The notes: generated from the letters alone by a model not told the origin. 64,000 nt of DNA from Pinus tabuliformis (GCA_031772625.1 CM062819.1:1232706955-1232770954), one strand, 5' to 3'. Counted from the first letter of the stretch, positions 1 through 10,645 are shown. Numbers and translations are program-made.

Positions 1-119
1 TTCTTGTGTTTCAATACCTTGTCTATTTTTGTTGCAACAAGATTCATTGAACATATTTAAGAATGCATCTTTAAATCAGCGATATAATATGCTCATCATT
101 TAAGCATTTATTTGCAAAT
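1..119. repeat. LTR-like repeat at window edge, copy 1
   Basis: This stretch matches 12378-12496 with 3 mismatches in 119 bp, and both copies stop matching at the same base. It is cut by the window start, so its true length is unknown. The second copy lies at the outer end of a gypsy LTR (10956-12493). I infer that this is the outer end of a second LTR of that family. The sequence to its right is not a polypurine tract, so it is probably not the partner LTR of the same insertion. Confidence 0.6.
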
Positions 120-1537
120 CACATAAATTTTGAATCATAATGCAATCATAATTATTAGTACAAGTATGCTAGGATGAAATGAAGTGAAATGGAATGAAGT
201 GATAAGGTTGTGATAATAAATGGATGTCCCTTCCACCCAGCTAAAGGTGTTTACGGTTTTTTTCAAATGAGAAAGGAAATATGGTGAAGTATTTTCCAAA
301 ATTTATAATTTCAGTATTCAAGGAATTCTATGATTAAAATCTAGAAAATAACTTGCCTTTACTTACCTAGGAAGTGGACAAATTGTGCATATGTAGAGAA
401 GTTGTAGTTGTTGTTGGATCATGGAATAGAATGTAGAATTTCATCTGCTTCTTGGTTGCATAAATGGTGGATGATGTGGTGAAAGTGGATTCTTTATTTT
501 TGCTGCTAAATTTGTTGTATCTGTTGCAAAATGCTGAAATGATATAGTCTTCACCTGCTTCAAACCTCGATGGTACAATTCTCATGCGAATAAATGTGTT
601 GTTGTCGAGCATGAAAAGAAGTCATTGGATTACCGAACATTGATGAATGTCGTTAACCAATGTGAGGAAAACTCACCAATAATGTCAATGAGTGCTAAGG
701 TACCTAAGTACATCTTTCAAAGTGCGAATAGATGAGCTGATGTCAAGCCACTTGCAAGATCTAACAATCAAGGGACATTGATGTATTCCCATGATTGTGA
801 GCGAGAAAACTTGTTATTGATGCATACAAGCCTCAAGGTACTAATAAGGACTCTAGCCCTACACCTAGAAATTGTGCTAATGTCGATAGGCTAAGACTTG
901 TTAGAAGGGAGGCCTCAATGAATCCTCCATCATCTAATGCGAGCATAAAACAATAATTTTGAAGGACTATAGATGAAAATTTTTGCAGTTGATCAAGGTT
1001 TATTTGACAAAGCGAAAAGGAAAATGGAATGAATCAAATTTGTAGGGGATCTGAATGGTTTTATTGCTTGGTTGAAAGGTTAGTAAAAGCATGGCATGAA
1101 AATGACTGTGAAGGAAAATGAGATGAATATTTTATTGACTGAATAAGTAGGAATGCAATGGTAAGACTTGTATCTGAAAGGCTTCCAAATGATGTGATGG
1201 ATATGATTCGATATTATTCATCCAAAATCATGTGCTAATTCTTGGATATTTCATCTTTGATGTTGCTATGATCATGTTCTTTTAAAGGAAATGTGGTCTT
1301 TGAGAGACACTGTTTGTTTGTGTCCATCTGTTTATCTTCCTGGAACCTGCAAAAACTTAGTACTTTTTCTGCAATGAGATGTAATATTATCAAAAGAGAG
1401 AGGTGATTAATCTCTTTATTTATGACATTTACAAAAAAAAAAAAAACTGAGAATTGGTACTAATAAAACAGATTCACGAAATAAAATCAAATGAATTTTT
1501 ACCTATTTGGAAACTAGTGCCTCAGGTTACCTGTCAT
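120..1537. other. Gene-free, AT-rich, no recognised element
   Basis: No coding frame of recognisable family, no LTR pair and no tandem array was seen. Short open stretches on both strands look like chance. A poly-A run lies near 1430-1446. The right edge is the start of the left LTR of element A. Confidence 0.5.
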
Positions 1538-2396
1538 TGTAGAAATTTTGAATAATATGACACATATTCACAGATATTATCGTGATTATACACTTATAAG
1601 CGGAACATGCATAATACATAACCTCCTCTACATTGATCATCAATTTACAGAAGCAGAAACATTCACAGGTGCACATAGAAGCATCAATCACACATATCAA
1701 CACAGTATTTTCCCGGGGAAAGCATCTCGCTAAAAACCCCAACTATCTGTATATTATATTGATTGAATCATGTACCAATACATAGTACAATACTCCTCAC
1801 AAGTACTCAGTACTATCTCCACATGCTACACACAATACAGCTCAGATTTGATCTCCAAATCTCCCCCGCTGCTTGCCTGCCTCCACAGCTCAATACCTGC
1901 TCAAGAATTGATGAGAATGGTTTACCAAACTCGTATTTTACCTGCAAATAATCACTCACACTATGTTGGACGTGAGAACAGGCTAAAATTCTTAGTATTG
2001 GCCAATTCATTGGCATACTCAATCCCTCTGATTGTGCAAATCATCATGCACAGCTATAGTCACAACTGATAGCAATCTTATCCTCTAACACCTATCCCTG
2101 CTGAACTGAACATGCACTGACATGCAACTAAGTTAACTGATGTATTCTATAGTTGCATTATGAGTTAATAACTTGTGAATTAATTAATAAATAATTCACC
2201 CAACTCATCTCTAGTCTATTGATCAGTTAGACTAAATACAACTAGTTTAACAAAGTTAAACTGAACACAACTCCATCAACTGCACCTCCAGTCCACTAAA
2301 CTCAATTCACTTGAGTTCTAACTGAAGTCCTGCATGCAAATATTAGTCATCCCATAGGTAACCATGTATTTCCTTCTGGGATCTGCATGTACCACA
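1538..2396 (-). repeat. Element A left LTR (3' LTR on minus strand)
   Basis: It is 859 bp with TG...CA ends and matches 4377-5235 at roughly 97% by eye. The 5 bases to its left are GTCAT. No matching target duplication can be placed on the right, because the right side of the partner LTR is further element sequence. Confidence 0.85.
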
Positions 2397-2456
2397 TCCG
2401 TAGCTCATCTTGAAGTGCTCCAAGAGAATAAGATCAAGTTTATAGTCCAAATATTA

Positions 2457-2672
2457 TTATGAGACAATAATATTTGACTTTTCTATTTTTGACAGCCAGT
2501 CTAAAAATAGACTTTGATCACTCATACTGTGGTCACCCATACTGTGGTCACCGATACTATGATCACCCATACTGTGATCACCCATACTGTGATCATCCCT
2601 GCTGGGATCAAAAAATAGAACTTGCGCCATAATTTGCCTGCGGGCCCACTTAGTGAAGGCGACTCTTTTCAC
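2457..2672 (-). pseudogene. Open frame over a 15-bp minisatellite (pentapeptide repeat)
   Basis: A 71-codon minus-strand frame contains a run of five-residue units of the form GDHSM, encoded by 15-bp units with the theme GATCACCCATACTGT (about 2515-2605). The same frame occurs at 6096-6341 with 81 codons. The difference is 30 bp, exactly two units, so the frame is unchanged. The flanks are shared too (LFLDWLSKIEKSN side and FTKWARRQIMAQVLFFDP side). It lies at the 3' end of element A on its coding strand. Function is unknown. It may be the tail of an element protein or a non-coding minisatellite that happens to be open. Confidence 0.4.
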
Positions 2673-2739
2673 TAAGCTCCATCATCTTGTTGCATTCTCA
2701 ACAAGCATTTCTTATTTCACACTTTTCAACACTCCTTCT

Positions 2740-3343
2740 CAACAAGAAAGGCTTCCTCTCAAACCCGATCCTGTAACTCTGGAATGTTCTCCATGCAACA
2801 CATCTGGCCGGTCCACTTGCTCTGTCATCAAAGTCTCTGACTGCTAATGCCTCTGTCGACTGAAAATTCTGCATCTCTGTGCTCTTCAATATCTAACTAC
2901 TCTAGCCTCTGTCACTTTGATCTCTAACTGCATCTATGCTGCTGCTAGTTCTATCTCCCAGCATTGCATCCGCACTGCACCTCCCAACTGACCTCCCTGT
3001 TGGGCTAGAAACACCCTTTGATGTTGAAGCTCTACCTGCTGCTGACAAGTGCTCCCTCTCTGACATCCGCGCTACTGCAACATCTCCACGCATCTCGCAC
3101 CATTGCACACCTCTCTGTGCCACCTAGCACTGTGCAAAACACTTGTGCCTCTCGCATTGCTGTAACCTACTAGCTATGTGTTGTCCTGGGATTCCCTGCA
3201 CTATCGCTCTCTCTGCCACTCCATCCGCATCTGTCTCTACCCAATCAGTTAGTTCCTGCTACTACACATCTGGGGCTCCTGTTTCAAGGTCTCATCCAAG
3301 AGGTTGGGTACCTCAAGGATCCTATCCCTCCTCCTTGGGACAA
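2740..3343 (-). other. Element A interior downstream of gag, no recognised domain
   Basis: This is the stretch between the gag remnant and the 3' minisatellite. It is C-rich on the plus strand and contains short open frames on both strands, for example 2902-3123 minus, with no recognised motif. No protease, integrase or reverse transcriptase residues were seen where pol should lie. The partner copy at 6043 stops matching at about 6401, equivalent to about 2736 here. Confidence 0.5.
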
Positions 3344-4257
3344 TCAATCCACATCACCCCACCTCCTACCTGGAGGTATGGTTGCATGCGATCCCTCAGC
3401 CCACCTGGCTCGAAGTTTCCCCCTATTGGAGGTCTCTGCATGAGTAGATGTCTCTACTCGATCTCCTCTCAGCTTCCCTTGTTGTGGCTGCTCCACAACC
3501 TCCTGAAGCTGCTGCACCAATCGTGGCTCCTCCACAATCATCTGAGACTTCTTTTGGCTCTGCATGTTGAGAGGTAATATACGCTCCCTCTCAACCACCA
3601 AGTCTCCATCAATTGCCTCGTTGCTCAAGGCTTTGCATGCATCTTGAACCTCAAGAGCATACAGGTTCTTGACCCGTGAACCCTCCTCATGACAACGAAA
3701 GCATCGCACTTTCGATTTTTCAACCTTCTTTCCACCACTGGAAGAACTGGATTCGGAAAGAGAACCCTTCTCCTTCCCCTTCTTCACCTTACTCTCTAAG
3801 GCACAGTTCTCCTCATCCTGCATGGATGAAGAAGCGTCTCTGGTGCTCCATCTAATCTCCTCTTGCACAAGATCCGACCAAAGTCTCTCCCATCCTGGAA
3901 ATTTATCCCTTCCATTCACCGAGTCCTGGTAGCTATGCCAACTCTTAGGAAGGTCAAGGAGTGCTAGACTCACCATCCTCATCCGACAGTCACCCCCACA
4001 CTTCCCAGCTCATCCCAGCATTGGGTGAACTTTGTGAGATACTCGGGCATACTGTCTCCATTCTCACACCTAATGTTTCTGAGTTTTATCTCTTGCTTTG
4101 GAATTAAATTCGAATTCCACCAGCTCAAAAACTCAACCACTTCCGATCTAGAATTTGTGAGAACAAAGTATTTCTTGTACAGAGATCGACTGTCTGGGCA
4201 TTCACCGGATATCTCACCTTCCAAAAGAAGGATGAATCCAGAGGCTACCTGGCCCAA
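3344..4257 (-). pseudogene. gag: Broken copia-like gag (UBN2 type) of element A
   Basis: Gag would package the element RNA into particles. The N-terminal piece (3979-4257) includes EYLTKFTQCWDELGSVG. The next piece (3344-3982) continues with MVSLALLDLPKSWHSYQDSV and WERLWSDLVQEEIR in another frame, so a frameshift lies near 3981. This order is typical of the UBN2/gag domain of plant copia elements. A serine- and lysine-rich linker is followed by CFRCHEEGSRVKNL, a zinc knuckle in which the expected His and last Cys are replaced by Ser and Leu. The gene is therefore dead by frameshift and by loss of zinc ligands. The upstream end is a stop just before 4257, so the true start is not visible. Confidence 0.75.
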
Positions 4258-4364
4258 TTACAGACTCTGCCTGAAGAAATAAAATGTAAACGCTTTCTGA
4301 ATAATAGATCCGATGATCAATCATCGCTTGATATCCTGTAAAAATCTCTTCTACAAATCAAGTA

Positions 4365-4376
4365 GCTCCGATACCA
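4365..4376 (-). other. Primer binding site of element A (tRNA-iMet type)
   Basis: The minus strand reads TGGTATCGGAGC, one base from the usual TGGTATCAGAGC. It directly abuts the LTR start at 4377 and sets the element's strand. Confidence 0.8.
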
Positions 4377-5235
4377 TGTAGAAATTTTGAATAATATGAC
4401 ACATATTCACAGAGATTATCCTGATTATACACTTATAAGTGGAACATGCATAATACATAACCTCCTCTACGTTGATCATCAATTTACAGAAGCAGAAACA
4501 TTCACAGGCGCACATAGAAGCATCAATCACACATATCAACATAGTATTTTCCCGGGGAAATCATCTTGCTAAAAACCCCAACTATCTGTATATTATATTG
4601 ATTGAATCATGTAACAATACATAGTAAAATACTCCTCACAAGTACTCGTTACTATCTCCACATGCTACACACAATACAGCTCAGATCTGATCTCCAAATC
4701 TCCCCCGTTGCTTGCCTGCCTCCACAACTCAATACCTGCTCAAGAATTGATGAGAATGGTTTACCAAACTCGTATTTGACCTGCAAATAATCACTCACAC
4801 TGTGTTGGACGTGAGCACAGGCTACAATTCTTGGTATTGGCCAATTCATTGGCATACTCAATCCCTCTGATTGTGTAAATCATCATGCACAGCTATAGTC
4901 ACAACTGATAGCAATCTAATCCTCTAACACCTGTCCCTGCTGAACTGAACATGCACTGACATGAAACTAAGTTAACTGATGTATTCTATAGTTGCATTAT
5001 GAGTTAATAACTTTTGAATTAATTAATAACTAATTCACCCAACTCATCTCTAGTCTATTGATCAGTTAGACTAAATACAACTAGTTTAACAAAGTTAAAC
5101 TGAACACAACTCCATCAACTGCACCTCCAGTCCACTAAACTCAACTCACTTGAGTTCTAACTGAAGTCCTGCATGCAAATATTAGTCATCCCATAGGTAA
5201 CCACGTATTTCCTTCTGGGATCTGCATGTACCACA
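4377..5235 (-). repeat. Element A right LTR (5' LTR on minus strand)
   Basis: It is 859 bp, the same length as 1538-2396, with TG...CA ends. Its right neighbour TCCGTAG equals the interior sequence that follows the left LTR at 2397-2403. This LTR is therefore followed by a second partial copy of the element body rather than by unrelated host DNA. Confidence 0.85.
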
Positions 5236-5245
5236 TCCGTAGTGT

Positions 5246-5287
5246 TATAGCTCTGATACCACTTGTTGTAGCTCTGATACCACTAGT
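5246..5287 (-). repeat. Two 21-bp units containing a tRNA-Met primer site
   Basis: Each unit reads TRTAGCTCTGATACCA plus five bases, i.e. the complement of TGGTATCAGAGC with spacer and LTR tip. It abuts the partial LTR that starts at 5288. Confidence 0.85.
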
Positions 5288-5500
5288 TGTAGATCTAACC
5301 CAAGAATATTATAGATCAGATACGAAAATATAAGATAATGCAAATATACCCAGAAACAATAAGAGAGAAATAGATAGAAATGCTTCTTTATTGATCAAAC
5401 CCTTAAGGTAGGGCAACACCATACATTCACTCCTTAAGGAAGGAGAACACTCCACAAGCCATATGCTTATTCATACAATAATTCTTCACTTTTGTGCCCA
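5288..5500 (-). repeat. Partial LTR of the nested element
   Basis: It matches the first roughly 210 bases of the LTR at 5609-6037, starting TGTAGATCTAACCC, and stops matching near 5495. It contains a small indel difference near 5305-5330 relative to the other copy. Confidence 0.75.
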
Positions 5501-5503
5501 AGA

Positions 5504-5608
5504 AAGTGCTCCGATACCAATTGTTGTAGCTCTGATACCAATTTTTTTAGCTCTGATACCAATTGTTATAGCTCTGATACCACTTGTTGTAGCTCTGATA
5601 CCAATTGT
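5504..5608 (-). repeat. Five tandem 21-bp primer-binding-site units
   Basis: Units start at 5504, 5525, 5546, 5567 and 5588. All keep the core CTCTGATACCA (the first has CTCCGATACCA). Variation is confined to the first three and last few bases. The array abuts the full LTR at 5609. Confidence 0.9.
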
Positions 5609-6037
5609 TGTAGATCTAACCCCGAAATATATGATAATGGAAATAACCCAAGAAAGAATAAGAGAGAAATAGATAGAAATGCTTCTTTATTGATCTCAAA
5701 CCCTTAAGGTAGGGCAACACCATACATTCACTCCTTAAGGAAGGAGAACACTCCACAAGCCAGATGCTTGTTCATACAATATTCCTTGACTCTATCTCCA
5801 TGTGGAGTCTCTAGCCTCTATATAGGCCTCATACATACAATACCATGGGTCATTACCATGGTTCCCTCATACCATCAACTAATACCATGGGCCCATTACA
5901 TTATTATTAACTACTTGTGGTCCCTTACATGATATGGGTTAACCACCTTATTTATTACTATGGCCCATCCCATTATTACATTATTACCTTGGGTACCTCC
6001 CTTGGTACCTCATATTATCCCTCCTAGGTATATAACA
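5609..6037 (-). repeat. Full LTR of the nested element
   Basis: It is 429 bp, starting TGTAGATCTAACCCC and ending TATAACA. The stretch 5815-6020 is rich in CCATGG and CATTA motifs. CTATATAGG lies near 5817-5825 and could be a TATA element, but this was not tested. Confidence 0.75.
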
Positions 6038-6042
6038 CGTAG

Positions 6043-6401
6043 CTCATCCTAAAGTGCTCCAAGAGAATAATATCAAGTTTATAGTCCAAATATTATTATG
6101 AGACAATAATATTTGACTTTTCTATTTTTGACAGCCAGTCTAAAAATAGACTTTGATCACTCATACTATGATCACTCATACTGTTGTCACCCATACTGTG
6201 GTCACCCATACTGTGATCACTCATACTGTGATCACCCATACTATGATCACCCATACTGTGATCATCCCTGTTGGGATCAAAAAATAGAACTTGCGCCATA
6301 ATTTGCCTGCGGGCCCACTTAGTGAAGGCGACTCTTTTCACTAAGCTCCATCATCTTGTTGCATTCTAAACAAGCATTTCTTGTTGCCCACTTTTCAACA
6401 G
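6043..6401 (-). mobile_element. Partial second copy of element A body
   Basis: It is collinear with 2404-2736 (TAGCTCATC...CACTTTTCAACA) with few mismatches and two extra 15-bp units. Without the nested insertion it would directly continue the right LTR of element A. The order is therefore LTR-body-LTR-partial body, a tandem element structure truncated at about 6401. It contains the 81-codon open frame at 6096-6341 (minus), the partner of the frame at 2457-2672. Confidence 0.75.
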
Positions 6402-7310
6402 TCATGTCTTGTCAGCAATTTCTTCATTCTTTAACTATTTCAAATTCTACTAAAATATTTCTCATTGTGTATATTTCTTCGATATCTTTCCAACGACGCT
6501 TGAATCGTCGAAATTCGATGTCGTATGAAAAGGTTAGGATGAATTGAATTTTGGGTGAAATAGTGAAAATTGTCATGCTTAGGTGTGGCATGGGAACATG
6601 ACGCTGATGTGAAGGATGAAGTAGGAAAATGATGTGGCATGTTGATCATGAGTTTCTTATTAGAATGCATTGTTGAAAAGTAGATCATTGAGTTAAATAC
6701 ATAGCTGCAGAATTGTGGTTCAGTTGCAGAATTGTGCAGTTTCTGTAGCTTTCCACTAGATCTGCACAACCTTCATCTCCCTGGCAGCTGCAAAGGCCTT
6801 GATGGCGATCTCGAATTGTCAAAACAAATCCCATCTTGTCCATCTCTGTCAAAAGTTCAATCATTGTAACGAACAGCTTCCATGTTTCGATCTGATGCAA
6901 ATAGTTCCTCCACTACTTTATACACTCTCTCGAAATATCTCTGTACACTTTGATGCCTCTTTACAGATTTTTCCATCACTGTCTTTGCGAATCAAGCCTC
7001 TTGTTAAAGACAATGGTGCAATATTTACTCCTTCTTTGACATTATTTTTCAGAATCAAAGAATGAAGCCCACTTGGTTGCTTATTTCAACTGTCCAATTC
7101 ACCAAAAGATAATAGGAATTCTCTTGTATAAGAATGTTTGGCATTTTTGGAAGGAATAGCTGTATTCAAATCAAGTGAACCCTTCAAAGCTACGTACTAC
7201 GTACTGATCATTAGGCTCTTGCCCCATTTAAAAAAAAAAAAAATCCCCTCTGTTTCAATGAGATAATTTACATCTAAATTTTATACCAGCACCTTCCAGC
7301 AAATAAGGAT
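6402..7310. other. Gene-free; LTR-like scrap and possible eroded coding
   Basis: 6485-6540 carries a motif (TCTTTCCAACGACGCTTGA and following bases) of a kind I associate with plant LTRs. 6685-7065 is open for 70-90 codons on both strands, but I recognise no family. There is an A-run at 7230-7242. Confidence 0.35.
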
Positions 7311-8560
7311 TTGATCTTTAGCTCTATTGAACTTCTACAAGAGTGCTCTCAACTTTACTTCTGCCACATGAAAAGTGAAACTATAGAAGAAAATGTTGAT
7401 GTGGGCTTTGAAATTGGTCTCTTTGATTCATACCGAGAGATTGATTGGAATGGTTGGTATTCAAAATTTGGAGAAACAGATGTTGGTACAAGAATAACAA
7501 CAAATATTTGATGAACTGAAAGTCATAGATCGTTTTAAACGCCAGCTGAAAAATAAAATCAAAGCTAAGGATAGTGTTTGTATCCTCATTTGATGGCGGA
7601 AATCCTTCAACTAATAGCCAGCAAGTGGTGCGTGCATATTGGTCGGATCCAACTTCTTTCACTCCATCGGCCTCCCTGATTCTTGGCAAGTTGTTTGCAA
7701 GAGAAAACTGAATGGCAGCAACTATTTCTGTTCATTAATTAAAAACCCATTTTTTCATGAAATCTCGCAAACGAGGCTCCAAAGAACCCCAAATATCTCC
7801 CAATATGTTATGAATTTGATAAAATCGTTCCTGGGCTTTATAATTGACCCCGTTTTGAGAAACACCCACATTTTATTTTTTGAAATTAGTTTTAATTTGG
7901 CCAGAAATAGTGTTTAAAAAAATGATGTTTTAGAGCTCTTACGCATTCTAGCAAATGCTCATGTAAAAAAAAATTACTTGCTGGATTTTTCATGTCCACC
8001 GCCAAGCATGGATGAGGATGAGTGGAAGTCTGCAAGGGTAATTTTGGCTTCAACTTATAGCCATTTGGATCATCCCCGGGTGTATGAAGAATAAAAATGA
8101 AAACACAACGATCTGGATACTATTTGGATCATCCCCGGGTGTGTGAAGAAAAAAATGAAAACACAGCCATCTTGGATAATCATTTGGATGCACAGCCTTT
8201 GAAGAATATCCACCCGGGGTTGAATAACCCTCTACACAAGGTTCAGGCCATAGTGTGTCAAGATTGGCTTACATATCATGTTTTTTTTAGATGGATCCTT
8301 CGAGTTTTCGCCTATGATGCTCCTATCAGGATATTCTTTCTTCAACTGTTTGAATTCTTTCAACATGGTCGCAAGTGGACTGTCACTGATAAGTTCAATA
8401 TTTTTTTTGCAGACATAGTTCTTATAGGAGAAAGTTTTCCAGGAGTTGGATAGTGATGGATGCAGAATCAAATCAGGCTTGGCTATAGAAACGAGTTGTT
8501 TCTACAACTCCTCAAAAAAGGAATAAATATGCAGCAATTTGAAGCAAGATTTATATATGA
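7311..8560 (+). pseudogene. Eroded coding-like stretch, family not recognised
   Basis: Read in changing frames, the plus strand has segments with protein-like composition: 7311-7511 (FEIGLFDSYREIDWNGWYSK), then FDELKVIDRFKRQLKNKIK just after a frame change, a segment around 7590-7690 with SDPTSFTPSASLILGKLF, and around 7930-8090 LDFSCPPPSMDEDEWKSARV. A tandem duplication of about 59 bp (8056-8175, with ATTTGGATCATCCCCGGGTG) disrupts it. 8097-8453 stays open for 118 codons. I do not recognise a family. It could be a processed pseudogene or a degraded transposon gene. Confidence 0.25.
8056..8175. repeat. Two tandem copies of about 59 bp
   Basis: ATTTGGATCATCCCCGGGTG followed by GAAGAA and an A-rich, AAACACA-containing stretch occurs twice in tandem, with a third start (ATTTGGATGCACAGCC) after 8178. 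It lies inside the eroded coding-like stretch. Confidence 0.65.
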
Positions 8561-8908
8561 ATTTTTTTATTATGATGGATACTAAGCTAACGCAAAAAAT
8601 TTTACAAGTCGCAGGAGAGCCTAAATAGTCAATTTCTCAATTCTCTTAAAAAAAAATTGATAATTTTTATTTAAAAATTTACATTTCCCTTATTCAAAAA
8701 CATGATTTTTTTATTTATTTATTTTTAATCAAAACATCAATTTATTGAAAATATTTATGATGTTAATGAAAAAAATGCAAGAAAATAAATAAAAATCTAA
8801 ATATTTAAAGTTCTAAAAAAATGCAATTAAGAGAAAAAATGCAATCAAGCTTTAAAAAATGCAATCAAGCTTGATTTTATTTTTCTTATTTATCTACTTG
8901 ATTTTTTT
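8561..8908. other. AT-rich low-complexity spacer
   Basis: Runs of A and T dominate. AAAAAATGCAATCAAGCTT occurs twice in tandem near 8834-8873. No gene or LTR end was seen. The 3' LTR expected for the gypsy element to the right is missing here. Confidence 0.5.
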
Positions 8909-10645
8909 TTATTTTTTTAAAGTATATGAATGTTTCCAATGGAGCCATGTATGTAACAAAATGATAGATATACTCATATGTAGGTTTGAAATATATTCCT
9001 TGATACGTACCCATGTATGAGAGACCAACTGTCTTGATTGAGATGATGTCAGAAGATACTGAAGAATGGAATATTGGGATCTAATGACTATATTGAACCA
9101 AGATTCAATATAATCTTGTCTTCCTTGGCTTCCTTCTATCATGCCATGCAAGTCCTCACATATGTGATCTCCATTCATATAATCTGGTGATAGGCATGCA
9201 TGGAACATTTCAATCTTAGGTTCCAGCAACTGTTCTTTATCGACGAACATCCATGACTCTTGGACCTTATCTGAATCTTCTTCTTCTAGTTGTTGTTCTT
9301 CAATGGTAGCTGGTAAATCATTTTACAGTACCTCAACATTGTAAGTGGATTGAGGTGTTTTATTGTTGGGGATTCTAAATGGTTGTGCAGGTAGTGGAGT
9401 GGGAATGGATCTTTGGGGTGCTTGTGTGTGGGGTAATGGGAAAGGTTGAATTACGATTAACTAAGGGTGAAACTGATGTTGTGGTGGAGGTGAATGGTAT
9501 GGATAACATTGATATTTGTATTGAGGATAGTGAGGGAAAGATTGAGTATATGGTGGATTTCCTCTGTAAGTCTCTTCCCAACCCTGTTTCCAAGATTGGT
9601 TTTGAGATTGGGATTGAGATGACCAAGGTTGCCAAGGCAAAGGTGTTTGCCAATTACTTTGAGATTGTTGTGCATAACCCTGAAATTGTGCACAAGGATA
9701 TTGCATCATATTGGGTAGATGAGGCTTCCATGGTCCTCTTGGAGCTTGATTCACTCCATTATCCTTTTGCTAAACTGCCTTTAACCCTGGTAATGATGGG
9801 AAATCTTTAGTAGTATGTGATCCTACACAAATTTTACAAATTTTAATGTTATCAAGTGGACATTCATGCAAAGCAACATTTTCAACTTTTTGCTTGTTTT
9901 GCATTCTTAGCATCTCAATTTGTTCATTTAAATTACCAAGAATGTTTAGCAAATTGTTAAGTTCAATTTGACTTACCAATCCCGTTGTCAACTTACTTTC
10001 CCTTGCCGTAACTAGATCTTGAGGAGATCTTCCATACTTTGCTTTTCCTCTTGATATGTTCTTGCATAGTTCACAAATATCTTGAAATGACAATTGATAA
10101 ACATCTCCTTTTCCCACCAAGTTAAGAAGATCAATATATTCATCCTTTATAGAATTTAGTAGGAGAGTTTTTAATATGTTTGATCCTAGATTATGCAATT
10201 TAGATCTTTTGATATTATAAGTAAATCTCTCCACTAGGTCTTCTAGATTTTCATCCTCTTTTTGATTCATCTTAAAGACTTCATTTCTAAGGTCATGATG
10301 TTTGTAATGATTTTTATATTTTTCCAAAAATACTCTTTTCATATCATCCCATGTCCTTATAGAATTTGTTCCTAAAGTCATGAACCATCTAAGAGATTTA
10401 TCCTTCAATGTTGTTGGAAACAAATTCAATTTTTGAATGTGTAATGAGTAGCCATAAGATCTACAAATGATTTCAAATTCAAAAAGAAAAGTTTCTGTGT
10501 CTTCTGATCTCATACCTTTGAAGTTATGAAGTACAAATGGAGGGATGTTCTTCATTTGAACATTGACATCAGTTTCTTGAATGGGAAATCCAAAAGGATC
10601 TCCATCCATTTCTTCATCCTCCTTTGTCATCTCTTCTACCTGCAA
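8909..10645 (-). pseudogene. gag: Gypsy gag with in-frame stops
   Basis: Gag forms the particle and binds element RNA. The first 291 codons (9770-10645) hold a Retrotrans_gag-type domain: FLFEFEIICRSYGY, then LFPTTLKDKSLRWFMTLG, TWDDMKRVFLEKY, and LEDLVERFTYNIKR. It ends with CKICVGSHTTKDFPSLPG, a CCHC-like knuckle with Cys270, Cys273 and His277 but Phe282 where the last Cys is expected. A TAG at 9770-9772 ends this part. The same frame then continues through a Gln/Ser/Pro-rich tail (9461-9754), a TAG at 9461, a TAA near 9315, and a last open part (8909-9250) starting MFVDKEQLLEPKIEM. No frameshift is needed across about 1.7 kb. The start ATG at 10645 opens the family's acidic N-terminus. Confidence 0.8.

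Larger units (their letters stand above)
1538..5235 (-). mobile_element. Non-autonomous copia-like LTR element A
   Basis: Two direct repeats of exactly 859 bp (1538-2396 and 4377-5235) begin TGTAGAAATTTTG and end GTACCACA on the plus strand. Next to the right repeat lies GCTCCGATACCA (4365-4376), the complement of an initiator-tRNA-Met primer binding site, so transcription runs right to left. The interior of about 2 kb holds a broken gag and no protease, integrase or reverse transcriptase, so it must have depended on a helper. The sequence outside the right LTR repeats the interior beside the left LTR, so the right flank is not a simple target site. A 795-bp element is inserted just outside the right LTR. 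Confidence 0.85.
5243..6037 (-). mobile_element. Aberrant LTR element nested in element A
   Basis: The insertion begins TGTTATAG, ends TATAACA and is flanked by CGTAG on both sides (5238-5242 and 6038-6042). The empty site is visible at 2397-2410, where CGTAG occurs once in the same context, so this is integrase-type insertion. Read on the minus strand the order is: one LTR of 429 bp (6037-5609), five 21-bp primer-site units (5608-5504), the 3' half of a second LTR (about 5500-5288), and two more primer-site units (5287-5246). There is no coding sequence and no polypurine tract. It resembles an abnormal reverse transcript that was still integrated. Confidence 0.8.

Noticed and set aside
5501..5520. 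Similarity of AAAGTGCTCCGATACC to AAAGTGCTCCAAGAG at 6051 as evidence of a common origin
   Set aside because: Only about ten bases match and the surroundings differ. Chance is sufficient.
5246..5608. Possible CRISPR array or tRNA gene from repeated short units
   Set aside because: Units are directly adjacent with no spacers, in a plant-type context, and the motif is a primer-binding-site complement, not a tRNA gene with A and B boxes.
6685..7065. Overlapping open frames on both strands as a small gene
   Set aside because: Neither strand gives recognisable motifs, and openness on both strands at this length is not unusual in this composition.
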